Source of the DNA: Novosphingobium umbonatum | GTDB lineage: Bacteria > Pseudomonadota > Alphaproteobacteria > Sphingomonadales > Sphingomonadaceae | DNA: 64,000 nucleotides | Assembly: GCF_004005905.1 (NCBI RefSeq) | Contig: NZ_SACO01000001.1 | Coordinates: 186,001-250,000 of the forward strand | Direction: 5' to 3' | In this document: positions 35,507-45,249 of the stretch, piece after piece | Layout: every line of letters begins with the position of its first letter | Position numbering within the stretch: position 1 is the stretch's first letter | Position numbers and translations under genes: made by a program | The notes under the pieces: model-generated | The model's input: the letters and a program-made list of their open reading frames with translations, nothing else | The model's database searches: none | What the model was told of the DNA's origin: nothing

Positions 35507-36048
35507 AGCCCCGCAGGCCCCTTCCACTGGCGGCGTTCCTCAGCCACGCGCAGCACATCATAGGCCGCCTGCAATTTCTGGAAAGCCTTGGCCGCCGCCT
35601 CGTCATTGGGGCGCACGTCCGGATGCACTTCCTTGGCCTTGGTACGCCACGCCTTTTTGATCATGTCAAAATCGGCGTCACTTTCCAGTTCCAGCACTTC
35701 CAGAGCGCGCATCTCGTCGCGGCTGCGCGTGCCATCGCCCGATCCGGTCCAGCCATAATAGGCCGATTCGTGATAGCCCGAATGGGTCTGCCGCTCCGCC
35801 TTCTCGCGCGAGGCGGCCTCTTCTTTGTCCAGCCCTGCAAAATAGTCCCAGCCCGAATTATATTCGGCGGCATGGGCCTGACAGAAATACCAGCGGTCGG
35901 GGCTGTTGGGCGATTTTGGCGCGGGACAATTGCCCGGCTCGCCACATCCTGCGCGGTCGCACATACGGATATTGGCAGCCTCGCGGCCACCTTCATAGCC
36001 GCGCCAGCGTGGAAAACCCCAGTCAGAAGATCGGCGTGCGCGGCTCAT
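35503..36048 (-). CDS. J-domain (DnaJ-like) protein
   Basis: 181 residues. The C-terminal ~65 residues form a J domain (ALEVLELESDADFDMIKKAW, then HPDV) with the HPD triad for DnaK contact, placed at the end rather than the start. The N-terminal part has cysteines and histidine in CDRAGCGEP and WYFCQAHAAEYN, possibly a small zinc-binding unit. This build is typical of alphaproteobacterial DnaJ-domain proteins of unknown client. Confidence 0.88.
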   Translation of the reverse strand: MSRARRSSDWGFPRWRGYEGGREAANIRMCDRAGCGEPGNCPAPKSPNSPDRWYFCQAHAAEYNSGWDYFAGLDKEEAASREKAERQTHSGYHESAYYGWTGSGDGTRSRDEMRALEVLELESDADFDMIKKAWRTKAKEVHPDVRPNDEAAAKAFQKLQAAYDVLRVAEERRQWKGPAGL

Positions 36049-36179
36049 AGTGACCTAATTTGGCAAATGCCGCCCCGAATCACAAGAGGCACCAAGGGGG
36101 CCTCGCGCTTATTGTACCTTGGACTGTGGCGTGCTTGCTGCATTGCAATAAAGCGGGAATGCCCCTATGGGCGCGCACC

Positions 36180-36335
36180 ATGAGCCGCCAACTTGCCCTT
36201 GCCAGCGCTATTGCCCTATTCGCCACTGCCGCCTGCGCCCTGCTGGCGCCGCGCATGATGGCCTCGGATGATCAGGCGATTACGGGTAACAGCTATGTGC
36301 TGGCGCCCAAACTGCCGCTGCTGGCACGGCACTAA
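36180..36335 (+). CDS. Small hypothetical exported or membrane protein
   Basis: 51 residues from ATG 36180 (an upstream ATG 36159 adds 7). A hydrophobic N-terminal segment (LALASAIALFATAACALLA) is followed by ~25 polar residues. A cysteine within the hydrophobic stretch is not a clear lipobox. It is followed by a terminator hairpin, and its upstream gap is divergent to the J-domain gene. No family recognised; coding status uncertain. Confidence 0.4.
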   Translation: MSRQLALASAIALFATAACALLAPRMMASDDQAITGNSYVLAPKLPLLARH

Positions 36336-36354
36336 ACACCCCCACAAACCAAAT

Positions 36355-36384
36355 GCCCCGCCACGGAGCTAACCATGGCGGGGC
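36355..36384. terminator. Terminator hairpin after pal (minus) and the small ORF (plus)
   Basis: Perfect 9-bp stem GCCCCGCCA/TGGCGGGGC (36355-36363, 36376-36384) with a 12-nt loop between converging ends; the flanking T-runs are short on both sides. Confidence 0.6.
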
Positions 36385-36410
36385 GCTTGTTTCGCCTATC
36401 TGGCCGGTGA

Positions 36411-36944
36411 TCAGTCGATGGTGACGGTCACAGCGCGGCGGTTCTTGGCCCATGCTTCTTCGGTGCTGGCCGGATCAACGGGGCGTTCCTTGCCATAGGA
36501 CACCGTCGACAAGCGCGAGGCGGCCACGCCCAGCGAGACGAGGTAATTCTTGGCAGCGGTGGCGCGGCGTTCGCCCAGCGCAAGGTTATATTCGCGCGTG
36601 CCGCGTTCGTCCGCATGGCCTTCGATCGTCGCAGCCTTGGCGGGATACTTCAACAGCCATGCAGCCTGAGCCTTCAGGATGTCCTGATCAGCGGCGTCGA
36701 TGTTGAACTTGTCCAGATCGAACAGAACGGTGGTGGGCACATTGGCGTTGAAATCCGCCGACGAGCCGGGAACCGGACCAGTGGGAGCAGGCGGCGGCGG
36801 CGGCGGAGCGGGCGTTTCCACCGGAGCGGGCGGCGGCGGAGGCAGCACCACCGGAGGCTTCTTCGCGCAAGCAGCCAGCGAAAGGGCCGCAGTGGTGGTG
36901 AGCAGCAGCGTGCCCAGAGTACGGGTAGAAGGCATGGAAGGCAT
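36411..36944 (-). CDS. pal: Peptidoglycan-associated lipoprotein Pal
   Basis: 177 residues. Signal peptide with lipobox LAAC (lipidated Cys ~26), a proline-rich linker (VVLPPPPPAPVETPAPPPPP), then an OmpA-like peptidoglycan-binding domain with TVLFDLDKFNID, EGHADERGTREYNLALGERR and the conserved Asp/Arg pair for diaminopimelate. Last gene of ybgC-tolQ-R-A-B-pal. It links the outer membrane to peptidoglycan and binds TolB. Confidence 0.95.
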   Translation of the reverse strand: MPSMPSTRTLGTLLLTTTAALSLAACAKKPPVVLPPPPPAPVETPAPPPPPPAPTGPVPGSSADFNANVPTTVLFDLDKFNIDAADQDILKAQAAWLLKYPAKAATIEGHADERGTREYNLALGERRATAAKNYLVSLGVAASRLSTVSYGKERPVDPASTEEAWAKNRRAVTVTID

Positions 36945-37012
36945 TTCGTCTTCTCCTGGTTGCTTGAGGATAAGCTAAATTATCCCCCCCTTAAAATCAA
37001 AGCATCAACACA

Positions 37013-38377
37013 TTATTGCCGGATGGGTCCCCATGAAGGATCAGACCCGTCCACAGGCGTGGGCAAGCGCCTTTCATTACGCCCCGTCAGGTCCACTTGC
37101 CAGATACTGGTCTTGCCGGAACCCTTTTCGGTGCGGAAGAACTGGATGATGCGGCCATTGGGCGCCCATGTCGGCGCTTCATCCTGCCAGCTATCGGTCA
37201 AATGGCGCATCCCGCTACCATCGACATTCATCACGCCAATACGCAAATTGCCCGCAATATGGGTGAAAGCGATCTGGTCGCCACGCGGGCTCCATTCGGG
37301 CGTGGCGGCGCGCCCCCCAAAGAAACTGATGCGCCGTTGCTCGGTGCCATCAGCCTTCATCACATAGATCTGCTGGCTGCCGCCCCGGTCGCTCTCAAAC
37401 ACGATCCGGCTGCCATCGGGCGAATAGCTGCCGCCCACATTAATGCCCGGCGTATTGGTCAATTGCTGTGCATGGCCGCCGGTGGAGGGGATGCGATAGA
37501 TATTGGTGTTGCCCGCCGAGGCCATCGAATAGAGAATCCACTTGCCATCGGGCGACCAGCGTGGGGCAAAGGTGGGATTGCCCGTCTCCGCGATCAGCTT
37601 CTGGGTTGCGCTTTCCACGTCATAGACAAAGATGCGCGGGCGGCCGTTGAGATAGGACAAATAGACTATTTTGCGATAATCGGGCGAGAAGCGCGGGGTA
37701 AGCGCCATGGCCTGACCCGTCGTGATGAAGCGGTGGTTCGCGCCATCGGAATCCATGATGGCCAGACGCTTCATGCGGAACTGTTTGGGACCGGTTTCGG
37801 CAATATAGGCGATGCGGCTGTCAAAGAAGGGGCTTTCCCCCGACAGGCGCGCATAGATCGTATCGGCGCATTTATGCGCGGCGCGGCGCCATTCGGCGGG
37901 CGGCAATTGCCATACCGCTTTGGCCAATTGCTGATGCAGGCTGACATCATACAGGAAGCAGCCGATGGTCAGCGTACCATTCTCGCCCACAGAGACGCTG
38001 CCATGCACCAACATATCCGCGCCCCGCCCCGCCCAAGTGCCGAAATCGGGCGCGGTGATCTGGATATAGGGCACGGTGGGCAATTTGTCGGGGCCGGTCG
38101 GCTTGAACAGGCCGTTGTTTTTCAGATCCCCCGTGATGATCTCCGCCACGGCGCGGCCCAATTGCGCGGTGCTGCCCGCACTGGACTGCGTGGGCAGATC
38201 GGCATTGGTGGCAAAGGCGGGGATGGCCACGCCAAGGGACTGCCACGCGCTGTCATCGGACACCGATCCGGTCAGCACTTCAGGCTGGGCAGCAGCGGGC
38301 TGGGTTTGGGCCACAGCCTGCCCGCAAAGGGCCAGCGTGGAGGCAGCCAAGGTCAGGGCGAGTTTACGCAAGGTCAT
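37013..38377 (-). CDS. tolB: Tol-Pal periplasmic protein TolB
   Basis: 454 residues with a signal peptide (LALTLAASTLALCGQAVA), an N-terminal alpha/beta domain (~30-180) and a C-terminal WD40-like propeller of repeated blades (LTPRFSPDYRKIVYLSY; FAPRWSPDGKWILYSMA; GGSYSPDGSRIVFESD). It couples TolA and Pal. ATG 38377 overlaps the tolA stop (ATGA). It ends 68 bp before pal. Confidence 0.95.
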   Translation of the reverse strand: MTLRKLALTLAASTLALCGQAVAQTQPAAAQPEVLTGSVSDDSAWQSLGVAIPAFATNADLPTQSSAGSTAQLGRAVAEIITGDLKNNGLFKPTGPDKLPTVPYIQITAPDFGTWAGRGADMLVHGSVSVGENGTLTIGCFLYDVSLHQQLAKAVWQLPPAEWRRAAHKCADTIYARLSGESPFFDSRIAYIAETGPKQFRMKRLAIMDSDGANHRFITTGQAMALTPRFSPDYRKIVYLSYLNGRPRIFVYDVESATQKLIAETGNPTFAPRWSPDGKWILYSMASAGNTNIYRIPSTGGHAQQLTNTPGINVGGSYSPDGSRIVFESDRGGSQQIYVMKADGTEQRRISFFGGRAATPEWSPRGDQIAFTHIAGNLRIGVMNVDGSGMRHLTDSWQDEAPTWAPNGRIIQFFRTEKGSGKTSIWQVDLTGRNERRLPTPVDGSDPSWGPIRQ

Positions 38378-39300
38378 TGGGACAGCTTCCGGTTGAATTC
38401 AAATTGCACATGTTTCCATGCATCATAGTAATCGGGCGGCAGAGGGAAAGGGGCCGCCAGTTTTACCGCGCGAATGGCATTTTCACGGTGGAGACCGGCC
38501 TGCGGGCGGTTGGACGGGGTAACCCCTTCCTGCCGCACCACGGTGATCGGGCCAGCCAGTGTGCCGTCAATATTGAGATCAAAGGCCAGCACGGTCACCA
38601 ATTGCTCGGTATCCACCCCCTGCGGCACGCGCCAATAGGGCTTTAGCTGACGGCTCATCGCGCCGACCAAAGCGCCCTTGACCTGCGGACCGATGGTGGG
38701 CGCGGGTGGAGTCTGGGCCTTGCCGCCAGTGTTAGAGGTAACGCCTTTCAGAAAATCGCTGCCGATGCGGCTGCCACCTTCCGCCTTGGTCTTGGCGGGG
38801 GCATTGGCATGCGGGTTGGCCGCCGCGCTCTTGGCAATGATCGCGCCGATGGGGTCCGATTTCGCCGTGACAGGCTTGGCGGGGGCTGGCTGCGGCTTGG
38901 GCGGAGCCGGTTGCGGTTTGACGGGTGCCGGCTTGGGTGGCGCAGGCGCGGGTTTAGGCGGCGCGGGCTGCGGCTTGGGCGGTACGGGCTGTGGCGGTAC
39001 AGGCTGTGGCGGGGCCGGTTGCGGTTTGGGCTGCGGCACCGGCGGGGTCACCGGCTGAGGTGGGGCGGGTTGGGGTGCAGGCTGCGCCTCGCCCAAGGTC
39101 GGCGCGCGGTCCAGCGCGGCTTCCTCGCGCGAGGTGGACTCAGCCTTCAGCGCCACTTCATCGACCAGATTAATCTGTATCGGCTTTTGCGTGGGATGCG
39201 GCAGCTCGGCAGGCTCCATGGCCAACACATAGGCCAAAGCCACGTGGCCCACCACGGCCAGCCCCAGCCCGATCCCCTCGCCCCGCGTCAAACTTGCCAT
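38374..39300 (-). CDS. tolA: TolA-like energy-transducing protein with proline-rich linker
   Basis: 308 residues: one N-terminal transmembrane helix (GLGLAVVGHVALAYVLA), a central linker of PQPAPP/PPKPAP repeats (~75-145), and a C-terminal TonB/TolA-like domain (YWRVPQGVDTEQLVTVLAF) ending FNRKLSQ. The linker is proline-rich rather than the Ala/Lys helix of E. coli TolA. It spans the periplasm from TolQR to TolB and Pal. Confidence 0.92.
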   Translation of the reverse strand: MASLTRGEGIGLGLAVVGHVALAYVLAMEPAELPHPTQKPIQINLVDEVALKAESTSREEAALDRAPTLGEAQPAPQPAPPQPVTPPVPQPKPQPAPPQPVPPQPVPPKPQPAPPKPAPAPPKPAPVKPQPAPPKPQPAPAKPVTAKSDPIGAIIAKSAAANPHANAPAKTKAEGGSRIGSDFLKGVTSNTGGKAQTPPAPTIGPQVKGALVGAMSRQLKPYWRVPQGVDTEQLVTVLAFDLNIDGTLAGPITVVRQEGVTPSNRPQAGLHRENAIRAVKLAAPFPLPPDYYDAWKHVQFEFNRKLSQ

Positions 39301-39321
39301 GGCGATGCTTGCCTCCAGCCC

Positions 39322-39804
39322 TTACTGTGACGCAGCCACAGCGGCGGCGGCAGGTGCCTCGCCACCACTTGCCACGGTCACCAGCGCGATGGAGGTGATG
39401 CCCGCGCGGTTCAATTCGCCCATCAGGCCCACCACGCGGCCATAATCGAGCGCCTTATCCGCACGCAACGTCACCAAGGGGGCGCTGCCATCGCTGCCCT
39501 TGGGCAAAGCAGCCAGACGCTCGCTCATTTCGCCCGGTGCCAGTTCGGCATCATCCAGAAACACACGCCCCTCGTGGTCCATGGTGATCGTCACCTGTCG
39601 CGGGGTCTGTTCCAACGCCTTGGCGCGGCTGTCGGGCAATTGGATCGGAATGCCCGCCTTCATCAGCGGCGCGGTGACCATGAAGATCACCAGCAGCACC
39701 AGCATCACGTCGACCAAAGGCGTGACATTGATTTCCGCCATGGGCGCCCTTGCCCCGCGCCCGCGCCGCCCCTTGGACGAAAATTTATGGATGCCCATTG
39801 CCAT
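39322..39804 (-). CDS. tolR: Biopolymer transporter TolR/ExbD
   Basis: 160 residues from ATG 39804, 4 nt after the tolQ stop (ATG 39798 also possible). One transmembrane helix with the functional Asp (INVTPLVDVMLVLLVIFMV) and a periplasmic domain with IQLPDSRAKALE and RVVGLMGELNRAGI. It forms the proton channel with TolQ. The longer frame overlapping tolQ is not used. Confidence 0.94.
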   Translation of the reverse strand: MAMGIHKFSSKGRRGRGARAPMAEINVTPLVDVMLVLLVIFMVTAPLMKAGIPIQLPDSRAKALEQTPRQVTITMDHEGRVFLDDAELAPGEMSERLAALPKGSDGSAPLVTLRADKALDYGRVVGLMGELNRAGITSIALVTVASGGEAPAAAAVAASQ

Positions 39805-39808
39805 CGGA

Positions 39809-40522
39809 TCAGAGCCCGTCGAGTTCGCGGCTGAGGCTGGCGTGGAAACGGTCGGCAAAGCGCTGGAGATGCGCTTCAAAACTGTTCACCATATGGCTGT
39901 AGCGATTATAGCCGATCACCGCCGGAATGGCCGCAAACAGGCCCACAGCTGTAGCGAACAAGGCTTCTGAAATGCCAGGCGCCACCACGGATAGCGAGGA
40001 GCTTTGCTGCTGCCCGATTTGGAAGAAGCTGTTCATGATGCCCCACACCGTGCCGAACAGGCCCACGAAAGGCGCCACCGAGCCCACCGTCGCCAGAAAG
40101 TTCAACCGATCGGCCAGTTGCTCGGCCTCGGCGGCCACCACGCTATCCATCACATTGGACAGACGCTGGCGCGCGCCATCGCGGTCAATCTTGCCCGTGG
40201 CCGAACGGCGCCATTCGCCCAGAGCAGCCGTGACCACCTTGACCACCGGCAGATCGGCATTCTTGCCATTGCCACGCTCGGCCTGAAACGCTTCGAGATC
40301 GCGCGATTTCCAGAAATCCAGTTCATAGCTGGCGCTGGCGCGGCGCAGACCCATCATGCGGAAGCCAAAGGACAGGAGGATGGTCCATACCCAGACGCTA
40401 GACAGCAGCAACCCGCCCATCACCACCTTTACCACAATATCGGCATGCAAAAACAGCGCGACAGGATCGAGATGGGAAGGCGCCGCAGCGGCACCGGCGG
40501 CAAGCATTGTAATGGCGGTCAT
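39809..40522 (-). CDS. tolQ: Tol-Pal proton channel protein TolQ
   Basis: 237 residues with three transmembrane helices: one near the N-terminus (VVKVMGGLLLSSVWVWTILL) and two in the MotA/TolQ/ExbB domain (LATVGSVAPFVGLFGTVWGI; ALFATAVGLFAAIPAVIGYN). ATG 40522 overlaps the ybgC stop (ATGA). Confidence 0.95.
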   Translation of the reverse strand: MTAITMLAAGAAAAPSHLDPVALFLHADIVVKVVMGGLLLSSVWVWTILLSFGFRMMGLRRASASYELDFWKSRDLEAFQAERGNGKNADLPVVKVVTAALGEWRRSATGKIDRDGARQRLSNVMDSVVAAEAEQLADRLNFLATVGSVAPFVGLFGTVWGIMNSFFQIGQQQSSSLSVVAPGISEALFATAVGLFAAIPAVIGYNRYSHMVNSFEAHLQRFADRFHASLSRELDGL

Positions 40523-41016
40523 GACTGTCCCTGATCAATGGCGGCAGGTTGGGAGGAAGAGTTGAGGAAAGCGGCAAAAGCAGATCGCCAAGGCGCAGGC
40601 TGACGACGCGGGCGGCCATCGGGGGCGACAAAACCCACCCGAACCTGCGCCTGCGCCAACAGCACTTGCCCTTTAAGAGCATCGCCTCTGAACGCGCGTT
40701 GAACCAGACGGATGGTGGCTGCGCCCAGCTCCTCCATCGCGGTCTCGACCACCACCTCGTCATCCAAACGCGCAGGGCTGGCATAGCGGATGGTCATTTC
40801 GGCCACGGCATAGGCGCCCTCACCCGCCTCCACCGCCGCGCGCTGGTCAATACCCAGCAGGCGCAGCATGTCGGAACGGGCGCGTTCAAACCATTTGAGG
40901 TAATTGGCGTGATAGACCACCCCCGACAGGTCGGTATCCTCATAAAAGGCGCGCACCGCATAGAGATGCAGCGGTCCATCAAGAATACCGGAGGGAGGCG
41001 TGGGGCGATTGTTCAT
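40519..41016 (-). CDS. ybgC: YbgC-type acyl-CoA thioesterase
   Basis: 165 residues with a hotdog fold. YEDTDLSGVVYHANYLKWFE carries the catalytic aspartate, as in 4-hydroxybenzoyl-CoA thioesterase relatives. The C-terminal ~35 residues are less conserved. First gene of the tol-pal operon, as in many proteobacteria. Confidence 0.92.
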   Translation of the reverse strand: MNNRPTPPSGILDGPLHLYAVRAFYEDTDLSGVVYHANYLKWFERARSDMLRLLGIDQRAAVEAGEGAYAVAEMTIRYASPARLDDEVVVETAMEELGAATIRLVQRAFRGDALKGQVLLAQAQVRVGFVAPDGRPRRQPAPWRSAFAAFLNSSSQPAAIDQGQS

Positions 41017-41069
41017 ATTGCGGCGGGGTTTAGCCCGCTCTGCTCACAAAGGGCAAGGCGCAAGGGGTG

Positions 41070-41101
41070 AAAAAAGGGCAAGTTCACCCGCAAACTTGCC
41101 C
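41070..41101 (-). terminator. Rho-independent terminator of the his-HIT operon
   Basis: Perfect 9-bp stem GGGCAAGTT/AACTTGCCC (41076-41084, 41093-41101). On the minus strand it is followed by six T (complement of 41070-41075). It separates the HIT gene from the tol operon. Confidence 0.85.
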
Positions 41102-41121
41102 CATTATCGTGATGTGCGAAA

Positions 41122-41499
41122 TTAGCGGCCGATCATGCGACCCAAGGGCTCACCACCGAACAGGTGGACGTGCAGATGCGGCACTTCCTGCCCGCCATCC
41201 TGCCCCACATTGGCCAGCAGGCGATAGCCCGGCGCCACCAGCCCCAGATCACGCGCCACATGGCCCACCGCGCGGATAAACCCGGCGATTTCCGTTTCCG
41301 ATGCCTTGGCTGAAAAATCATCCCAGCTGACATAGGCGCCCTTGGGGATCACCAGCACATGCAGTTTTGCCTGCGGGGCGATGTCATGAAAGGCCAGCGA
41401 GAAATCATCCTCATAGACCTTCTTGCAAGGGATTTCCCCGCGCAGGATCTTGGCGAAAATATTGTTCGGATCATAAGGCAGGGTGGGATCGATGGGCAT
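41122..41499 (-). CDS. HIT-family nucleotide hydrolase/transferase (HINT-like)
   Basis: 125 residues with NIFAKILRGEIPCKKVYEDD at the start and the histidine triad in VPHLHVHLFGG. These proteins hydrolyse purine nucleoside phosphoramidates. Placed 32 bp after hisE, as often seen in alphaproteobacteria, and likely cotranscribed with the his genes. Confidence 0.92.
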   Translation of the reverse strand: MPIDPTLPYDPNNIFAKILRGEIPCKKVYEDDFSLAFHDIAPQAKLHVLVIPKGAYVSWDDFSAKASETEIAGFIRAVGHVARDLGLVAPGYRLLANVGQDGGQEVPHLHVHLFGGEPLGRMIGR

Positions 41500-41531
41500 A
41501 GAACGCGCTCCTCTGTCAGCCTTGGCCTCTA

Positions 41532-41870
41532 TCAGCCTTTCCGGCTGGCCTTTTCCACAATGCCGCTCACGCCTTCGCGGCGCGCCAGTTCGGCGGCCAC
41601 ATCGGCCAGCGTAACGCCCTTAGCCGCCAGCAGCACCAGCAGATGGAAGATCAGATCGGCGCTTTCGCCAATCAGGCCTTCGCGGTCATCGGCCATGGCG
41701 GCAATCACCGCTTCCACCGCTTCCTCGCCCAGCTTTTGCGCGATCTTGGGCACGCCCCGCGCGCTGAGCTTGGCCACATAAGAGGTGGAAGGATCGGCCA
41801 GACGCCGCTCGCCAATCACCTGTTCCAGACGCGCCAACATGGCCAGCGGTTCGATTCCTGCCTCGCTCAT
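41532..41870 (-). CDS. hisE: Phosphoribosyl-ATP pyrophosphatase
   Basis: 112 residues of the MazG-like all-alpha type: [20 protein letters not shown] then [15 protein letters not shown], with the conserved acidic residues for magnesium. Second step of histidine biosynthesis. ATG overlaps the hisF stop (ATGA). No hisI is fused, as is usual in alphaproteobacteria. Confidence 0.94.
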   Translation of the reverse strand: MSEAGIEPLAMLARLEQVIGERRLADPSTSYVAKLSARGVPKIAQKLGEEAVEAVIAAMADDREGLIGESADLIFHLLVLLAAKGVTLADVAAELARREGVSGIVEKASRKG

Positions 41871-42649
41871 GCTACCGTCCCCTTCGCCATGCCCCGCGCC
41901 GGCAGGCCAGCGGCCCGCAAGGCCGCATGGGCCTCTGCAATTGTATGGTGGCCGAAATGGAAAATACTGGCCGCCAGCACCGCGCTGGCATGGCCCTGCG
42001 TAACGCCATCGACCAGATGGTCCAGATTGCCCACCCCGCCGCTGGCGATCACCGGAATGGACACCGCGTCCGCTATCGCCCGCGTCAGCGCCAGATCATA
42101 GCCCGCCCGCGTGCCATCACCATCCATGCTGGTAACCAGCAATTCGCCCGCGCCCAGCTTGGTCAGGCGAACAGCGTGCTCCACCGCATCAATGCCGGTG
42201 GGCTTGCGCCCGCCATGGGTGAAAATCTCCCAGCGACCTTCTGACACGCGCCGCGCATCGACCGAGGCCACGATGCACTGGCTGCCAAACCTTTCGGCAA
42301 TATCGCTGACCACTTCAGGGCGGCTGACGGCGGCGGAATTGACCGCCACCTTGTCCGCACCAGCCAGCAACAGCGCGCGGGCATCTTCCGCGCTGCGTAC
42401 ACCGCCACCCACGGTCAGCGGCATGAAGCAGACCTCTGCCGTGCGGCGCACCACATCCAGCAGCGTCCCGCGCCCTTCATGGCTGGCACTGATGTCCAGA
42501 AAGCACAATTCATCCGCGCCCGCCGCGTCATAGGCGCGGGCCTGCTCCACCGGATCGCCCGCGTCGATCAGGTCCACAAAGTTCACGCCCTTGACCACGC
42601 GACCATCGCGCACATCAAGGCAGGGGATCACGCGGACGCGGACGCTCAT
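41867..42649 (-). CDS. hisF: Imidazole glycerol phosphate synthase, cyclase subunit
   Basis: 260 residues, (beta/alpha)8 barrel, starting [19 protein letters not shown] with the catalytic Asp (~11), and CIVASVDAR with the second catalytic Asp. It receives ammonia from HisH. 5 bp downstream of hisA. Confidence 0.96.
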   Translation of the reverse strand: MSVRVRVIPCLDVRDGRVVKGVNFVDLIDAGDPVEQARAYDAAGADELCFLDISASHEGRGTLLDVVRRTAEVCFMPLTVGGGVRSAEDARALLLAGADKVAVNSAAVSRPEVVSDIAERFGSQCIVASVDARRVSEGRWEIFTHGGRKPTGIDAVEHAVRLTKLGAGELLVTSMDGDGTRAGYDLALTRAIADAVSIPVIASGGVGNLDHLVDGVTQGHASAVLAASIFHFGHHTIAEAHAALRAAGLPARGMAKGTVA

Positions 42650-42654
42650 CTCGA

Positions 42655-43383
42655 TTATTCCTTTTCCGCCATGGCAATCGCCGCGGCCAGATCCAGCTTG
42701 CCTTCAAACAGGGCGCGGCCCGTGATCACGCCTTCAATACCATCAGCAGCATGAACGGCCAGCAGGCGTATATCGTCCAGCCCCTTGACCCCGCCGCTGG
42801 CGATCACCGGAATATCCACGCGGCGGGCCAGATCGACGGTCGCCTCGATATTGGCGCCCTTCAACAAGCCATCGCGGCCAATGTCGGTGAACAGCAGCGA
42901 GGCAACGCCCGCATCTTCAAACCGGCGGGCCAGATCGACCACCGCCACATCCGACACTTCGGCCCAGCCCTCGGTGGCCACCATGCCATCGCGCGCGTCC
43001 ACGGCCACCACGATCCCGCCGGGGAATTCGCGCGCCATGTCCTTCACAAATTCGGGGTCCTTCAACGCCGCCGTGCCCATCACCACGCGCGACACGCCAA
43101 GGTTGAACCAACCTTCCACCGCCTCGCGGGTGCGGATGCCGCCGCCCAATTGCACATGGCCATCAAAGCTTTTGAGGATACCTTCCACCGCTTCACGGTT
43201 TTCCGCACGCCCCGCAAAGGAACCGTCCAGATCGACCACATGCAGATATTGGCTGCCCGCTGCGGCAAAGATCTGGGCCTGCGCCGCCGGATTGTCGCCA
43301 TAAACGGTGGCGCGGGCCATATCGCCCTCGGCCAGACGCACCACTTGTCCACCCTTGAGGTCGATTGCGGGGAATACGATCAT
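42655..43383 (-). CDS. hisA: ProFAR isomerase
   Basis: 242 residues, barrel related to His[20 protein letters not shown] carries the first catalytic Asp and [16 protein letters not shown] the second loop. It converts ProFAR to PRFAR. ATG is adjacent to the hisH stop. Confidence 0.96.
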   Translation of the reverse strand: MIVFPAIDLKGGQVVRLAEGDMARATVYGDNPAAQAQIFAAAGSQYLHVVDLDGSFAGRAENREAVEGILKSFDGHVQLGGGIRTREAVEGWFNLGVSRVVMGTAALKDPEFVKDMAREFPGGIVVAVDARDGMVATEGWAEVSDVAVVDLARRFEDAGVASLLFTDIGRDGLLKGANIEATVDLARRVDIPVIASGGVKGLDDIRLLAVHAADGIEGVITGRALFEGKLDLAAAIAMAEKE

Positions 43384-43384
43384 C

Positions 43385-44002
43385 TTACGGCTTCCATTTC
43401 AGAAAACGGGATAGCAACTCCAGCCCATAGGACTGGCTCTTTTCAGGGTGGAATTGCACGCCAAGGATATTGTCACGCCCAACAGCAGCGGTGATACCCC
43501 CGCCATGCTCGGTCGTGGCCACCACATGGGCGGCATCATCGGCCACAAATTGATAGGAGTGCAGGAAATAGGCCTCACCGGCCTCGATCAGCGGCGCATG
43601 CGGGCTAACCACCACATCGTTCCAGCCCATATGGGGGATCTTGATTGCAGGGTCAGTTGGCTCGATCAGCCGCACCTCGCCGCCGATCCAGTCCAGCCCA
43701 GCGGTAATGCCATGCTCCACCCCGCGCGTGGCCAGCAATTGCATCCCCACGCAAATGCCAAGAAAAGGGACGCCGCCTTGCAAAACCCGCTGCTCGATGG
43801 CCTCGACCAGACCATCGATAGCGCGCAAGCCTTCAGCGCAGGATTTGAACGAGCCCACACCGGGCAAAACAATGCGCTCCGCCTTGGCCACCACATCGGG
43901 ATCGGCGGTAATCGCCACATTACCAGCGCCCGCCGCCTTCAGCGCATTGGCCACCGAATGCAGATTACCCGCACCATAATCGATCAGAGCCAGATCAGCC
44001 AT
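43385..44002 (-). CDS. hisH: Imidazole glycerol phosphate synthase, glutaminase subunit
   Basis: 205 residues, class I glutamine amidotransferase: [10 protein letters not shown], nucleophile elbow [11 protein letters not shown], and the His/Glu pair in VQFHPEKSQ. Provides ammonia to HisF. Overlaps hisB by 8 nt. Confidence 0.95.
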   Translation of the reverse strand: MADLALIDYGAGNLHSVANALKAAGAGNVAITADPDVVAKAERIVLPGVGSFKSCAEGLRAIDGLVEAIEQRVLQGGVPFLGICVGMQLLATRGVEHGITAGLDWIGGEVRLIEPTDPAIKIPHMGWNDVVVSPHAPLIEAGEAYFLHSYQFVADDAAHVVATTEHGGGITAAVGRDNILGVQFHPEKSQSYGLELLSRFLKWKP

Positions 44003-44603
44003 TTAATGACCCGTCCCCAAGAAGCCCCTTGGTCGAAGGCACCGCCCCGCCCTTGCGCGGGTCCAGTTCTACCGCCGTGCGAAGGGCACGGGCGAGGCCC
44101 TTGTAGATGCCTTCGATGATGTGGTGGTTATTCTGGCCATACAGCACTTCGATATGCAGCGTGATACCCGCCGCCTGGGCAAAGGAATGGAACCAGTGTT
44201 CAAACAGCTCGGTGTCCATCTCGCCCAGCTTGTGGACAGTAAAACCCGCTTTCCACACCAGCCACGGACGGCCCGAAATATCCAGCGCCACGCGGGCCAA
44301 AGCCTCGTCCATCGGCGAATAGACCTGCCCGTAACGGCCAATCCCCGCCTTGTCGCCCAGCGCGGCCGACACGGCCTGACCTATGGCAATGCCGCAGTCT
44401 TCCACCGTATGGTGCTGGTCTACGTGCAGGTCGCCCTTGATCCGGACCGTCATGTCGATCAACGAATGGCGCGACAATTGCTCCACCATATGGTCCAGAA
44501 AGCCGATGCCGGTGGAGACATCATACTTCCCCGTGCCATCGAGGTTGATTTCGACGAGAATATCGGTCTCGTGAGTCTTGCGGGCGATTTTGGCGGTACG
44601 CAT
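43995..44603 (-). CDS. hisB: Imidazoleglycerol-phosphate dehydratase
   Basis: 202 residues, monofunctional form: two metal-binding histidine motifs, [19 protein letters not shown] / [17 protein letters not shown] and HWFHSFAQ / [19 protein letters not shown]. First gene of the his operon here; the divergent gap to sspB (44604-44758) must hold both promoters. Confidence 0.96.
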   Translation of the reverse strand: MRTAKIARKTHETDILVEINLDGTGKYDVSTGIGFLDHMVEQLSRHSLIDMTVRIKGDLHVDQHHTVEDCGIAIGQAVSAALGDKAGIGRYGQVYSPMDEALARVALDISGRPWLVWKAGFTVHKLGEMDTELFEHWFHSFAQAAGITLHIEVLYGQNNHHIIEGIYKGLARALRTAVELDPRKGGAVPSTKGLLGDGSLNG

Positions 44604-44758
44604 GGCTGCCCCCTATACGCCCCAAGGCTTGGCTGGCAAGACGCGACGTGGGTTTGCAGGCAGCTTTGCCGTCCACCATGGCATCAAGCAACCAAACTCC
44701 AGCCATTTACCCCCATTCCCCCTTGACCGCGCGCACGCCACACGCCACTTGGAAACCC

Positions 44759-45247
44759 ATGACCGACGATACGCCCGACAGCCTCATCCCCTATGATGAA
44801 ATCGTACAGGAAGCCCTGCGCGCCGTGGTAGGCCGCGTGCTGGGACAGGTATCCACCATGGGTGGCAGCCTGCCGGGCAACCATCACTTCTACATCACCT
44901 TCAAGACGCAGGCGCCTGGCGTGGACATCCCCCAGCATTTGCGCGCCCGTTTTCCCGACGAGATGACCATCGTCCTGCAAAACAAGTTCTGGGATCTGAA
45001 AGTGGCCGAGGACCATTTCTCGGTCGGGCTGACCTTTAACCAGATCCCCGCGATTCTGGTGGTGCCTTTTGCCGCCATCACCGCCTTTGTGGATCCGGCG
45101 GTCGATTTCGGCCTGCAATTCCAGGCCTCGGTCGAAGATATGGACCCCGAACCGCATGAGGATGCCGAGAATGATTCGGCAGGCGCCTCCATCATCACCG
45201 AGGATGGATCGAATGTGGTGACCGTGGATTTCGGACGGAAGAAGTAA
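44759..45247 (+). CDS. sspB: ClpXP adaptor SspB
   Basis: 162 residues from ATG 44759; the frame reaching 44648 is upstream noise. The core resembles alphaproteobacterial SspB (PGNHHFYITFKTQAPGVDIP, FDLKVAEDHFSVGLTFN-like). An acidic linker and a C-terminal ClpX-binding tail (VVTVDFGRKK) follow. It delivers ssrA-tagged proteins to ClpXP. Confidence 0.92.
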   Translation: MTDDTPDSLIPYDEIVQEALRAVVGRVLGQVSTMGGSLPGNHHFYITFKTQAPGVDIPQHLRARFPDEMTIVLQNKFWDLKVAEDHFSVGLTFNQIPAILVVPFAAITAFVDPAVDFGLQFQASVEDMDPEPHEDAENDSAGASIITEDGSNVVTVDFGRKK

Positions 45248-45249
45248 GC

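Noticed and set aside
38800-39100. Tandem repeat-like CCGCAGCC/GGCGGC DNA suggesting a CRISPR or satellite
   Set aside because: It encodes the Pro/Gln/Lys-rich linker of TolA in frame; units are irregular and codon-phased.
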